Part shown: positions 26,250-35,044 of the stretch, in pieces
Layout of the letters: every line of letters starts with the position of its first letter
Position numbering within the stretch: the stretch's first letter is position 1
Assembly (NCBI RefSeq): GCF_000308875.1
Contig: NZ_BAGL01000045.1
Coordinates: 35,094-99,093 of the forward strand
Reading direction: 5' to 3'
DNA length: 64,000 nt
From: Nocardia transvalensis NBRC 15921
GTDB lineage: Bacteria > Actinomycetota > Actinomycetes > Mycobacteriales > Mycobacteriaceae
Made by a program: the position numbers and the translations under genes
Notes under the pieces: model-generated
Told to the model about the DNA's origin: nothing
Seen by the model: the letters and a program-made list of their open reading frames with translations, nothing else
Database searches by the model: none

Positions 26250-27301
26250 GAGACCAGCTCGCGATAGAGGGCGAGATGGCGGCGGGCGGCGGAGTCCCAG
26301 GAGAATGACTCGGCATGCGCCCGGCACTGTTTCGCGGTCGGGACCGCGCCGTCGAGCGCGTCGGCCAGGCGGCGGGCGAGCGCGTCCGGATCGCCCGGGG
26401 GCACGATCAGCGAGGGGTCGAGTCCCCGGATCGAATCCGGCAGTCCGCCACACTCGGAGACGACGGGCGGTCGTCCGGCGGCGAGGGATTCCAGTGCGAT
26501 GAGGCCGAACCCCTCCAGCGCCAGCGACGGCACCACCGTGCAGCTCGCCGCCGCATACAGCTCGGCCAGGCGCTCGTCGGCCACCCGGCCCGCGAAGCGG
26601 ATCGCGTCGTGTCCGGCCGCCAGCTCGTGCAATTCCGCTGCCGCGGTACCGGTTCCGACGATCACGAGGCGGGCGCCGGGGTGGCGGTCCAGGACGTCGG
26701 GCCAGCACCGGATGAGTGTGTCGACGCCCATGCGGCGTTCGAGCCGCCGGACGCACAGCACGGTCGGCGGACCCGGCGGAATATCGGTGGCCGCGAACCG
26801 ATCCAGGTCGACGCCGGGGGCGACGACGGTGATCCGGTCCGCGGATATTCGATAGTCGGAGACGAGGACGTCGCGAAAGTGGTTCGACAGCACCACGAAT
26901 CGGTCGGCCCGCGCGTACCGGAGGCGTTCGAGGAGATACTTCGCGCGGACCGCGCGGTCGCCTTCCCCGGCCATCCGGCTCTCCTGTGCCCAGGGGCCGT
27001 GGAAATGCACGACCAGGGGTCCGGTCGTGGCGGGGCCGTAGAGGCAGAAGTGCCGGTCGAGGATCGCGCCGCGGCGGCCCGGACGGCCGAGGACGGCGCG
27101 GCGGGCCCGGCGCAGGGTGCCGCCGCCGGTCGGTCCCCACGAGCTACCGCCGGTGGGCGGCGTACCGAAAGCCGTTGCGGTGAGGTCGATCTCGGGCTGC
27201 CGGGCGAGTGCCCCGAACAGCTCGGTGAAGTATCGGTTCAGCCCGCCGGGTGCGGCGGAGAACCACTCCGACCCGGTCATGTGTACTCGTACAGGATCCA
27301 T
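26246..27301 (-). CDS. GT4-family glycosyltransferase, first gene of operon
   Basis: A 351-residue GT-B glycosyltransferase that begins the ten-gene operon. The acceptor domain starts VHMTGSEWFSAAPGGLNRYFTEL. The donor domain has LCVRRLERRMGVDTLIRCW and PSLALEGFGLIALESLAAGRPPVVSECGG. The length is slightly short but complete. ATG 27301 is the first codon. The 255 bases upstream, shared with the divergent iron-binding lipoprotein gene, should hold the operon promoter. Confidence 0.9.
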   Translation of the reverse strand: MDPVRVHMTGSEWFSAAPGGLNRYFTELFGALARQPEIDLTATAFGTPPTGGSSWGPTGGGTLRRARRAVLGRPGRRGAILDRHFCLYGPATTGPLVVHFHGPWAQESRMAGEGDRAVRAKYLLERLRYARADRFVVLSNHFRDVLVSDYRISADRITVVAPGVDLDRFAATDIPPGPPTVLCVRRLERRMGVDTLIRCWPDVLDRHPGARLVIVGTGTAAAELHELAAGHDAIRFAGRVADERLAELYAAASCTVVPSLALEGFGLIALESLAAGRPPVVSECGGLPDSIRGLDPSLIVPPGDPDALARRLADALDGAVPTAKQCRAHAESFSWDSAARRHLALYRELVS

Positions 27302-27502
27302 CGCGCGCTACCCCCGCGATCCGTTGCCGGGCGATCGCGGTCGCGATCGCAATGACCCCCTGTCGGATGAGAGTCTATGCGAATTCCGCCCTTCCGTGCG
27401 GCCGAGTCGTGTTGCGGGGCAACGGCACCGTTCACCCCTCGCCACAGCGGCCGTCCCCGACCCGCTCCCCGGCTGAGCCCGCCGCCGCCCCCGCTCCGCC
27501 GG

Positions 27503-27521
27503 AGAGGTTAGGCTTGCCTAA
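27503..27521. promoter_or_regulatory. IdeR/DtxR iron box
   Basis: AGAGGTTAGGCTTGCCTAA matches the 19-bp IdeR/DtxR consensus TTAGGTTAGGCTAACCTAA at 15 of 19 positions. It is 36 bp before the start of the iron-siderophore binding protein gene, so iron-bound IdeR should repress it. Confidence 0.85.
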
Positions 27522-27556
27522 AGGTTGCGGGACGGAGTCGACGAGCGGAGGACGAG

Positions 27557-28582
27557 ATGACCACAGCCGCCGCGAGGACCGGGAGTGCCGGGCTGACCAG
27601 GCGCGGACTGTTCGCGGCGGCCGGTGCGGCGGGCCTGGCCGCACTGGCCGCCTGCGGTCGCGGGCCGGACGACGAACCGCTGGGGCCCGGCGCCTGGTCG
27701 TTCACCGACGATCGTGGCCGGACCGCGCGCGCCGAGCGGATTCCGTCCCGGATCGTCGCGTTCACCGGGTCCGCGGCGACGCTCGCCGACTATGGCCTGG
27801 CCGATCGGCTCGTGGGTGTGTTCGGCGAGGTGAGCGACGGCGCCAGGACCGGGCTGTCCGGCGACCTCGATATCGGGAAGCTCACGGTCGTCGGCGACGC
27901 CTGGGGCGAGTTCGACGTCGAGCGGTACGCCTCGCTCGAGCCGGATCTGCTGGTCACGGACATGTATGTGCGGGATCGGCTGTGGTACGTGCCCGACGAG
28001 AGCGTGTCGCGGATCGAATCGATCAATCCGGCCGTCGCCGCCGTCTCGGTGGCCCAGCAGTCGCTGCCGGTCACGATCGGCCGCTACGAACAGCTCGCCG
28101 TGGCGCTCGGCGCGGACCCCGGGGCAGCGCCGGTGGCGCGGGCCAGGGAACGCTTCCAGGCCGCCGCGCAGGCGGTGCGGGACGCCGTCGCCGTGAAACC
28201 GGGACTGCGCGTCCAGGCGGCGTCCGCGGCCCCCGGCACCTTCTACGTCTCCGATCCCCGCGCCTCGGCCGACCTGCGCTATTTCCAGGAGCTGGGCGTG
28301 GCGCTGGTGACGCCCGAAAAGGTGGACAGCGGAGGGTTCTACGAGAGCCTCAGCTGGGAGAACGCCGACAAGTACCCGGCCGACCTGATCCTGCTCGACA
28401 GCCGCTCCAGCGCCCTGCAACCCGACGCGCTGGCGGGAAAACCGTTGTGGCGCACGCTGCCCGCGGTGCGCGCGGGCCGGATCTCCGCCTGGAACCCCGT
28501 TTTCCGATTCTCCTACGCCGGCACCGCGCCCGTACTCGAGCGGCTGGCCGACGCGCTGCGGGCCGCCGCCACCCCTGCCTGA
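27557..28582 (+). CDS. Iron-siderophore ABC transporter binding lipoprotein (FepB/FhuD-like)
   Basis: A 341-residue exported binding protein of the type III (FhuD/TroA-like) fold. TRRGLFAAAGAAGLAALAAC (about 14-33) is a twin-arginine signal with a lipobox ending at Cys33. The body has RIVAFTGSAATLADYGLADRLVGVFG and YASLEPDLLVTDMYV, the usual core of siderophore binding proteins. GGAGGACG lies just before ATG 27557. An IdeR box upstream indicates iron repression. No permease or ATPase gene follows, so it must work with a transporter encoded elsewhere. Confidence 0.92.
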   Translation: MTTAAARTGSAGLTRRGLFAAAGAAGLAALAACGRGPDDEPLGPGAWSFTDDRGRTARAERIPSRIVAFTGSAATLADYGLADRLVGVFGEVSDGARTGLSGDLDIGKLTVVGDAWGEFDVERYASLEPDLLVTDMYVRDRLWYVPDESVSRIESINPAVAAVSVAQQSLPVTIGRYEQLAVALGADPGAAPVARARERFQAAAQAVRDAVAVKPGLRVQAASAAPGTFYVSDPRASADLRYFQELGVALVTPEKVDSGGFYESLSWENADKYPADLILLDSRSSALQPDALAGKPLWRTLPAVRAGRISAWNPVFRFSYAGTAPVLERLADALRAAATPA

Positions 28583-28687
28583 TCGGCCGTAGCGAAATCC
28601 CCACGCGGTGCGATACATTCGCGAGCGGCAGTGCGGCTTCTCCGAACCCTTGTTCCGGGCGCGCCCGGCTTGCGGAAGGACGACAGA

Positions 28688-29995
28688 GTGGGGAAGTTCA
28701 GCGCCGGGGCGGGCGCCGACGAGATGCGGGTGCTGGTCGAGAACGGCGAGTACTGGCTGCGTAATCGCGGCGATATCGCCATGATGGCCGTCACCGCGCG
28801 GCGGCTGCGCGAACACTGGCCCGCGGCGCGGATCGGCATGCTCACCGAACAGCCGCGCGTGCTGCGCGCGCTGGTCCCGCAGGCGGAATCGATCGACCTC
28901 GCCGACGGGGGCGGGTGGACCGAGCCCGGGCGGTTCGATCGCCTCGGCGGACTGGCGGCGCTGCGCTGGCGCGCGGTCACCGACGGGCCCAAGGCGCGGG
29001 TGCGCGCGTTGCGAAAGGCGGTGCGCGGCACCGCGGAACACGCGGAGCCGCCCGCCCCGCCGCTGCCCGCGGCCGCCGCCGAGTCCGCGCTCGTGCTGGC
29101 CCAGGGTGGCGGCTACATGACCGACGTCGACCGCTACCAGGCCACCCGAACCCTCGCCCTGCTCGATCACGCGCAGCGGCTGGGCATCCCGACCGCCATG
29201 ATCGGCCAGGGGTTCGGCCCCATCGACGATCCGGCCCTGCTGGAACGCGCCGCCCGGGTGCTGCCCGGCGTCGGATTCATCGCCCTGCGGGAGGGCCGGC
29301 GCGGGCCGAAGCTGCTGGCCGACCTCGGCGTCGACCCGGCGCGGGTCATGGTGACCGGCGACGACGCGGTGGAACTGGCCTACGATCTGCGCCGCGACGA
29401 AGTGGGCGACGAACTGGGCGTCTGCTTGCGCATCACCTACTACGCCGAGGTCGGCGACGCGGCCCGCGCGGTGCTGAGCGAGGTGATCCGCACTCGCGCA
29501 GCCGAATACGGCGCCCCGCTGCGCCCGCTCATCATCTCCGAGTACGACGCGGAGGACCGCGACTGCACCCGGCGGCTGCTCGCCGGGGCCGCGAACACCC
29601 GCCGCCCGGTCGGCCGTGCCGGCACCGCCGAGGATGTGGCCCGCCAGGTCTCCCGCTGCCGCGTCCTGGTGACCAGCGCGTACCACCTGGCGGTTTTCGC
29701 CCTCTCGCAGGGGATTCCGGCCGTCGGCATCACCGCTTCCCGGTATTATGACGACAAGTTCCACGGCCTGGCCGATATGTTCGGCACCGGGCTGCGCGTG
29801 GTCCACGCCGACGATCCCGACCTGAGCCGGTCGCTGACCACCGCCGTCGGGGAGCTGTGGGAGGCGGCGCCGGATCTGCGAGCGCCGTTGCGGCACAAGG
29901 CCGTCGAACAGATCGCCGCCGCCCGTGCCGGGATGGATCGGGTGTTCCGGCTGGTGGAGGGCGACCCCACCGCCACACCCACCCAGGGGGAGTGA
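28688..29995 (+). CDS. Polysaccharide pyruvyl transferase
   Basis: A 435-residue protein of the polysaccharide pyruvyl transferase family, which adds ketal pyruvate from phosphoenolpyruvate to sugars. ENGEYWLRNRGDIAMMAVTARRL (about 18-40) is the N-terminal signature, AQGGGYMTD (about 137-145) a conserved glycine turn, and the C-terminal VTSAYHLAVFALSQGIPAVGIT carries the conserved His region. GTG 28688 was chosen because GGAAGGA lies upstream; ATG 28724 is also possible. It is coupled to the GT2 gene by a TGATG overlap. It probably decorates the polymer made by the adjacent operon. Confidence 0.85.
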   Translation: MGKFSAGAGADEMRVLVENGEYWLRNRGDIAMMAVTARRLREHWPAARIGMLTEQPRVLRALVPQAESIDLADGGGWTEPGRFDRLGGLAALRWRAVTDGPKARVRALRKAVRGTAEHAEPPAPPLPAAAAESALVLAQGGGYMTDVDRYQATRTLALLDHAQRLGIPTAMIGQGFGPIDDPALLERAARVLPGVGFIALREGRRGPKLLADLGVDPARVMVTGDDAVELAYDLRRDEVGDELGVCLRITYYAEVGDAARAVLSEVIRTRAAEYGAPLRPLIISEYDAEDRDCTRRLLAGAANTRRPVGRAGTAEDVARQVSRCRVLVTSAYHLAVFALSQGIPAVGITASRYYDDKFHGLADMFGTGLRVVHADDPDLSRSLTTAVGELWEAAPDLRAPLRHKAVEQIAAARAGMDRVFRLVEGDPTATPTQGE

Positions 29996-30831
29996 TGAGC
30001 ACACTGTCGGTCTGCGTTCCCGCCTACAACGCCGGGCGCACGCTCGAGACCACCATGCGGTCCATCCTGGACCAGGACGAGGACTTCGAACTGTCGGTCC
30101 TCGACAACGCCAGTACCGACGAAACCGGCACCGTCGCACGGTCGTTCGACGATCATCGGGTGCGCGTGCATCGCAACGACACGGTGCTCGCGATCGGCGA
30201 CAACTGGAACAAGGCGGTCGCGGTGTCCTCGGGGGACCTGGTGAAGGTGGTGTGCGCCGACGACATCCTGCTGCCGGGCGCGCTCAAATCCCAGACCGCG
30301 CTGATGGGGGACGCCGCGATCGCCATCTGCTCCTCGAAATTCGAGGTGATCGACGAGGACGGCGCGGTCGAGGAGACCGATCTGGGCCTGCCGGGGCTGC
30401 TCGGCGCCCAGCCCGCCCGCACCCTCATGCGCACCATCGTGCGCCGCGGCCCGGCCGACTTCGGCCCCACCGCGGCGGCGACCTTCCGGCGCGCCGACTT
30501 CGAACGCGCCGGTGGTTTCCGCGGCGATCTGGTCTTCCCGATGGATGTCGACCTGTTCGCCCGGGTGTGCGAGTTCGGCGTGTTCTACGGTATGCCGGAA
30601 ATCCTTGCGGCCTGGCGCAATTCGTCGTTCAACCTGTGCAGTCGCAGCTCCACGGTCTCGAAGCTGACGGAGATGGCGCGCTTCCACCACCGGCTGGGCC
30701 GGGAGTATCCGGATCTGGTCACCCGCGCGGATGTGCTGACCGGTGACCTGCGCCTGGTGGGCCAGGCGCTGGAGCGGGTGCGGGTCCGGGCGGTGGCGAC
30801 CGTGCGCCGCCGCCCGGACCTGCTGCGCTGA
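29995..30831 (+). CDS. GT2-family glycosyltransferase
   Basis: A 278-residue GT-A glycosyltransferase. TLSVCVPAYNAGRTLETTMRSIL is the first strand and helix, VLDNASTDETG follows, and the metal-binding motif is CADDILLPGAL (about 85-95). PMDVDLFARVCEFG contains the catalytic Asp region. Its ATG overlaps the stop of the pyruvyl transferase gene (TGATG). It probably adds a sugar to the same polymer. Confidence 0.88.
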   Translation: MSTLSVCVPAYNAGRTLETTMRSILDQDEDFELSVLDNASTDETGTVARSFDDHRVRVHRNDTVLAIGDNWNKAVAVSSGDLVKVVCADDILLPGALKSQTALMGDAAIAICSSKFEVIDEDGAVEETDLGLPGLLGAQPARTLMRTIVRRGPADFGPTAAATFRRADFERAGGFRGDLVFPMDVDLFARVCEFGVFYGMPEILAAWRNSSFNLCSRSSTVSKLTEMARFHHRLGREYPDLVTRADVLTGDLRLVGQALERVRVRAVATVRRRPDLLR

Positions 30832-30844
30832 GGGCGCTGCCCGG

Positions 30845-31471
30845 TCAGATCGTCCAGAGCGGGCCGTAGGTGATCACCGTGTCACCGTCGGCCCCCACCA
30901 CCCTGACGAACGGGCGGATCGTGGTCTGGCCGAGGACACCGGTGACGGTGCCGTGGAATCCCGACATCTGGATGAAGCCCTCGCCTCCGGAGATATCCCC
31001 GCCGGCGCATTCGAACGTCTGGATCCCCGGACCGGTCCCGACTTCGATCTCCGCTCCGATCTGCGGAATCAGGTCGAACAGCTGGATGAAGGAATCGGTG
31101 CCGACCTGCGCGCCGAGCCCCGGGGTGTAGTAGTGGAATTTGATCTTTCCCGACAACGTGGCGGGATAGCCCACCATGTAGCCGATGGTGATGTGGCCCC
31201 GCCAGTCGTCGGTGTTGGGGCCGGATACCCGGTAGGCGGCCCGGCCGTTGTGGAACCACTCCCGGGTCAGCGGATTGCCGTCCAGCGGCGGCACGAAGTC
31301 GATCCGGGTGTCGGACTGGATGGCCTCCACGGTGCGGGTGGAGTGGTCGACGATGCTGCTGACGCTGTCGATGCCCCCGGCGGCCGTGCCGCCCGCGAGT
31401 GCGATTCCGATGGCGACGGCGGCCGCGGCGGCGGTTGCGCGCGCGACGGCGCGACGAGAATTGTCCCTCAT
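30845..31471 (-). CDS. MspA-family porin
   Basis: A 208-residue exported protein of the MspA porin family, which forms channels through the mycolic-acid outer membrane. It has a signal peptide (about 1-32) and the family segments VDHSTRTVEAIQSDTRIDFVPPLDGNPLTREWFHNG and HITIGYMVGYPATLSG. It ends with a beta-strand sequence VITYGPLWTI. ATG 31471 has GGGGA upstream and gives a normal signal peptide. It supports a mycolata host. The gene is convergent with the GT2 gene. Confidence 0.93.
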   Translation of the reverse strand: MRDNSRRAVARATAAAAAVAIGIALAGGTAAGGIDSVSSIVDHSTRTVEAIQSDTRIDFVPPLDGNPLTREWFHNGRAAYRVSGPNTDDWRGHITIGYMVGYPATLSGKIKFHYYTPGLGAQVGTDSFIQLFDLIPQIGAEIEVGTGPGIQTFECAGGDISGGEGFIQMSGFHGTVTGVLGQTTIRPFVRVVGADGDTVITYGPLWTI

Positions 31472-31696
31472 GAACGATCTCCCCTGTTCCCTCATCGGGT
31501 TGAGTACGCCGTAATCGCTACGGACGCAAGTCTTTCCCCTGTGATTCGAAGCCCGCCGAGGCCCGGATCCGTGCGTCGCGAGTACGGGTGTACTGACGTT
31601 CCGGACGTACGGCTGCTTCGCTGTCGTGTTGTGCGATATCAGGTGTGGCCGCTCCCCTCGGAGCAGCCGGACGCCGGAACGAACGGGCCGGCGCCC

Positions 31697-32782
31697 TCAC
31701 GGCGGCTGCGGGATCTGCGTGACCCACTTGCCGCCCAGCGCCGGTAGTCGCGCCTGCACCTCGGGTAACAGGTCGGGCAGGGTCAGCAGGACCCGGTCCG
31801 GCCGGGCGGCGACGAGATCCTCGGGCGCGATGATCGGGATGTCGGTGCCGGGCATGCGGCGGCCGTGTTTCGCGGGGGACGCGTCGGCGACTCCCGCGAG
31901 GTGGGCGCGGCTCAGCCCCGCGCGGGCGAACAGGGCGACCGCGCGGGACGCCGCCCCGTACGCGTAGACCCGTTTGCCTTGTGCCGCTTCGCGTTCCAGC
32001 CACTGTCGCAGGTACCGGATCTGGCGATCGGCGACGACCTGGAGCGGTTCCAGCGCGTCCGGGTCGGTGAGCCCGGCCTCGGCGGCGAGAATACGGCGGA
32101 CCGAGTCGTCCGGATCGGTCTGGTGCGGGACGGCGGCGACGAGCACCGTGCCCCCGTAGAGGTCGAATTCCCAAGCGCTGGCGGGGAACAGCCCGGCGGT
32201 GCCGAGCAACGACCGCAGCGCCGTGAGCGAGTAGTACGCGAAATGGCCGTGCCGCAAGGCATTCCATTGCCGCTGCGCGACGATGGCGCGCAGCGAGTGG
32301 AATTGCAGCAGCAGAACGCCGTCGCGGCGGGTGGCGGCGGCCCGGTCGGCGATCGCGGCGCGCTGATCCGCCTCGTGCATGAGGCCGAAGCTGTCCAGGA
32401 CGACATCCGCCGGGCGCGAGTAGGTTTCGAGGAATCCGCGGGCGGCGAGCAGCGGTAGCCAGGTGCCGCCGTGCGGGCTGCCGAATTCGCGGACGGTCCC
32501 ACCGCGCAGCCAGCCGGCGGCCTCGACCCGGTCGACCGCGTCGGCGGCCTGATCGCGCAGGGCCTGTGGCTCCAGGCCGCGCGGTTCGGCGGTGGCGGTG
32601 TCGTCGTCGGCGAGCTGCGCCAGCCCGCAGCCGCGGCACAGCAGCATCGCCAGCGCGTGCCCGCGGTCGGTCGCGACCGGCGCGTCGGCGTCGGGAAAGT
32701 CGTTGGCGGCGGGCATCTTCCCGAGATCGAGGACGTCCGCCAGATCGGATTCGCCGCACGCGCGGCAGCGGCGGGCGGTCAC
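31697..32782 (-). CDS. Methyltransferase-family protein (NovU/TylC3-like), SAM site altered
   Basis: A 361-residue protein with the layout of sugar C-methyltransferases: an N-terminal zinc-binding part (CRACGES and LCRGCGLAQL, two CxxC pairs), a central SAM domain and a C-terminal domain with YAYGAASRAVALFARAG and DIPIIAPEDLVAARPD. In active relatives the SAM loop reads like VEIASNDGYLL. Here it is VREFGSPHGGTWLPLL, so the cofactor site is changed. It may be inactive, or may have another role in modifying the sugar made by this operon. Its GTG start overlaps the preceding stop. Confidence 0.78.
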   Translation of the reverse strand: MTARRCRACGESDLADVLDLGKMPAANDFPDADAPVATDRGHALAMLLCRGCGLAQLADDDTATAEPRGLEPQALRDQAADAVDRVEAAGWLRGGTVREFGSPHGGTWLPLLAARGFLETYSRPADVVLDSFGLMHEADQRAAIADRAAATRRDGVLLLQFHSLRAIVAQRQWNALRHGHFAYYSLTALRSLLGTAGLFPASAWEFDLYGGTVLVAAVPHQTDPDDSVRRILAAEAGLTDPDALEPLQVVADRQIRYLRQWLEREAAQGKRVYAYGAASRAVALFARAGLSRAHLAGVADASPAKHGRRMPGTDIPIIAPEDLVAARPDRVLLTLPDLLPEVQARLPALGGKWVTQIPQPP

Positions 32783-33345
32783 GGCTCGGTGTCCTCGAGC
32801 GCCGACCGCAGCCTCGCCCAGCTTCCGGCACCGCGGTCGCGCGCCGAGACCGCCGTGACGTCCTCCGGCCACGGGATGCCGAGGTCCGGATCGTCGTAGG
32901 CGACGGCGAGATCCTCGGCGGGATCGTGCGGCCGGTCGATGCGGTAGCACACGTCGGCGGTCTCGGTGAGTGCCTGGAATCCGTGCAGGAATCCCGGCGG
33001 CACGTAGAGATTCCGGAAATCCTCGTCGTCCAGCAGGAATTCCTGGTGCCGGCCGTAGGTGGGCGACGCGGGGCGGATGTCGACGAGGACGTCGTGCACC
33101 GCGCCGTGGGCGCAGCGCACCAGCTTCGCCTCGCCCCGGCCCGCGCGGCCGTGCAGCCCGCGGACCACGCCGCGCACCGACCGCGACTGGGAATCCTGGA
33201 CGAATGTGGCCGCGGCGCCGGGCTTTCCGAGATGGTCGTCGAATTCGGCGGCGTCGAAGGTGCGCGTGAACAGGCCGCGGTCGTCGCGGTAAGGGTCCGG
33301 GACGAGGACCAGCACATCCGCCAGCTCGGCGGGTTCTATGCGCAT
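32779..33345 (-). CDS. dTDP-4-dehydrorhamnose 3,5-epimerase-like (RmlC family)
   Basis: A 188-residue cupin enzyme of the RmlC family, acting on NDP-4-keto-6-deoxy sugars. RGVVRGLH (His65, catalytic base) is followed by KLVRCAHGAVHDVLVDIR, and DDPDLGIPWPED closes the fold. In the usual T-x-x-Y-x-P motif the Tyr that protonates C5 is replaced by His (DRPHDP). This suggests a changed epimerisation pattern (for example C3 only). ATG 33345 lies 5 bases after the epimerase stop. Part of the activated-sugar operon. Confidence 0.87.
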   Translation of the reverse strand: MRIEPAELADVLVLVPDPYRDDRGLFTRTFDAAEFDDHLGKPGAAATFVQDSQSRSVRGVVRGLHGRAGRGEAKLVRCAHGAVHDVLVDIRPASPTYGRHQEFLLDDEDFRNLYVPPGFLHGFQALTETADVCYRIDRPHDPAEDLAVAYDDPDLGIPWPEDVTAVSARDRGAGSWARLRSALEDTEP

Positions 33346-33349
33346 CGCC

Positions 33350-34378
33350 TCACGCCCCGATCCGGACGCGACGCAGGCTGCCGTCCAGCTCGCCCGCGTC
33401 GCGCAGCGCGCGTAGGCGGGCCAAGCGGGTGAATGTCGCGGTGAAGTCGTCGGCGGTCAGGCCGCGCGCCACGTACTCACGGGCTAGTTCGACCGCGCCG
33501 GCGGCCACGCTCCAGCGCGCCGCGAAGCCCAATTCCTCACGCGCCCTGGAGAAATCGACGCGATAGGAGCGCGGATCGGAGCCCCTCTCGCCGGTGATGG
33601 CCAGTGTCGAGCCGGGAACGGCGTCGACCACGGCGCCGGCGATATCGGCGACGGTGAGGTTGTTGGACTCGTCGCCGATGTTGTACGCGCGGCCGGAGAT
33701 TCGCTCGGCGGGGGCGGTGAGGCAGGCCGCGAACGCCTGCGCGATATCGGCGGCGTGCACCAGCGGCCGCCACGGCGTGCCGTCGGAGAGCACCCGCACC
33801 TCGCCCGTCAGTACCGCGTAGCCGACGAGATTGTTGAGCACGATATCGGCGCGCAGCCGCGGCGAGAAGCCGAAAGCCGTCGCGTTGCGCAGGAATACCG
33901 GGCAGAAGTCGGCGTCGGCGAGCGCCGCGGCGGCCGACTCCACCCGGACCTTGCTCTCCGCGTACGGGGTCAGCGGCCGCAGTGGAGCGTTCTCGCCCAC
34001 CAGGTCGCCGCCCGCCGCGCCGTAGACCGAACACGTCGACGCGTACACGAACCGGCGCACGCCGGCGGCCTTGGCCAGCCGGGCCAGCCGCACCGAGGCG
34101 TGGAAGTTGATGTCGTAGGTGATCTGCGGCGCCAGCGCGCCCAGCGGGTCGTTGGACAGCGCCGCCAGGTGGATCACCGCGTCGAAGCCGGTGAGCTGGT
34201 CGAGGGTCAGCTCGCGCAGATCGATGGCGAGGCCCGGCGGGTCGGCCGGCGCCGCGCCGAGGACGCAGTCCGCGTAGTAGCCGATGTCCAGGCCGACCAC
34301 GTCGTGGCCCTCGGCCTGGAGGATCGGCACCATGACCGTGCCCAGATAGCCCTGATGTCCGGTGACGAGTACGCGCAT
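33350..34378 (-). CDS. NAD-dependent epimerase/dehydratase (extended SDR)
   Basis: A 342-residue extended SDR. TGHQGYLG (7-14) binds NAD, STCSVYG holds the Ser/Thr and YAESK is the YxxxK catalytic pair. Such enzymes epimerise, dehydrate or reduce nucleotide sugars. In this operon it could be the 4,6-dehydratase or the 4-ketoreductase of the CDP- or dTDP-sugar route; the sequence does not settle which. ATG 34378 is 2 bases after the PIG-L stop. It is the central sugar-modifying enzyme of the operon. Confidence 0.85.
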   Translation of the reverse strand: MRVLVTGHQGYLGTVMVPILQAEGHDVVGLDIGYYADCVLGAAPADPPGLAIDLRELTLDQLTGFDAVIHLAALSNDPLGALAPQITYDINFHASVRLARLAKAAGVRRFVYASTCSVYGAAGGDLVGENAPLRPLTPYAESKVRVESAAAALADADFCPVFLRNATAFGFSPRLRADIVLNNLVGYAVLTGEVRVLSDGTPWRPLVHAADIAQAFAACLTAPAERISGRAYNIGDESNNLTVADIAGAVVDAVPGSTLAITGERGSDPRSYRVDFSRAREELGFAARWSVAAGAVELAREYVARGLTADDFTATFTRLARLRALRDAGELDGSLRRVRIGA

Positions 34379-34380
34379 GA

Positions 34381-35028
34381 TCACAAACCTCCGAAGACGA
34401 CAGCGGCCTTGTCGATGACGAACGCCTCGGCGTGCGCGGCGCGGCACTGCACGCCGCGCAGCCGGGACAGCCCCAGGAACGCGTGCTCGTCGAACCAGTC
34501 CCGATCCCGTTGCGAGGGATAGTGTTTGACGAGCAGCTCCGCCTTGCGCCGGGCGATCTCGGCGGACAGCGGGACGAACATCGTGGGCTGCGGGGTGTCG
34601 GTCTCCCATTTGAGGACCTCGTAGCCGAGCACCAGATGATCGCGGAATTCGGTGGGCGCCAGTTCGGCCAGCAGCCGGTGGTCCTGGTGGGCGTCGCCGC
34701 GCTGGGGGGCGAACACCAGATCGGGCTCGCTGTCGCGACGCAGCCGCGCCACGGCGGTCTTCACCGATTCCCAGTGCGCCGGGGTGCGCCCGTCGGGCAG
34801 GTCCAGCACGGTGACCTCGAGTTCCGCGCCGGGGCAGAACGAGGTCAGCGCGGCCCGCTCCTCGTCCGCCCGCGGACTGCCGCCACCACACAGGACCAAG
34901 GCCCGGACCCGCAGGCCCGCAACAGATTCCGCGAGGTTGATGAGCGTGCCGCCCGCGCCGATGGCGATATCGTCGCAATGCGCCGCCAGCAGCGCCACCT
35001 CGCGCACCCGGGCGGACAGCCTCAGCAC
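34381..35028 (-). CDS. PIG-L family deacetylase
   Basis: A 215-residue zinc deacetylase of the PIG-L/LmbE family. AAHCDDIAIGAGG (15-27; normally AHPDD) and GDAHQDHRLL supply the metal ligands and catalytic Asp. It removes an N-acetyl group from a sugar derivative. GTG 35028 follows a GGAAGGA Shine-Dalgarno sequence and lies 16 bases after the rfbF stop. In relation to the operon it may free an amino group on the activated sugar. The substrate is not evident. Confidence 0.85.
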   Translation of the reverse strand: MLRLSARVREVALLAAHCDDIAIGAGGTLINLAESVAGLRVRALVLCGGGSPRADEERAALTSFCPGAELEVTVLDLPDGRTPAHWESVKTAVARLRRDSEPDLVFAPQRGDAHQDHRLLAELAPTEFRDHLVLGYEVLKWETDTPQPTMFVPLSAEIARRKAELLVKHYPSQRDRDWFDEHAFLGLSRLRGVQCRAAHAEAFVIDKAAVVFGGL

Positions 35029-35044
35029 GCCGTGTCCTTCCGGC

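Noticed and set aside
27518..30139. Very long minus-strand ORF (873 codons)
   Set aside because: It runs opposite the iron-binding, pyruvyl transferase and GT2 genes, whose family motifs are clear; the antisense product is Arg/Gly/His-rich with no motif, as expected in high-GC shadows.
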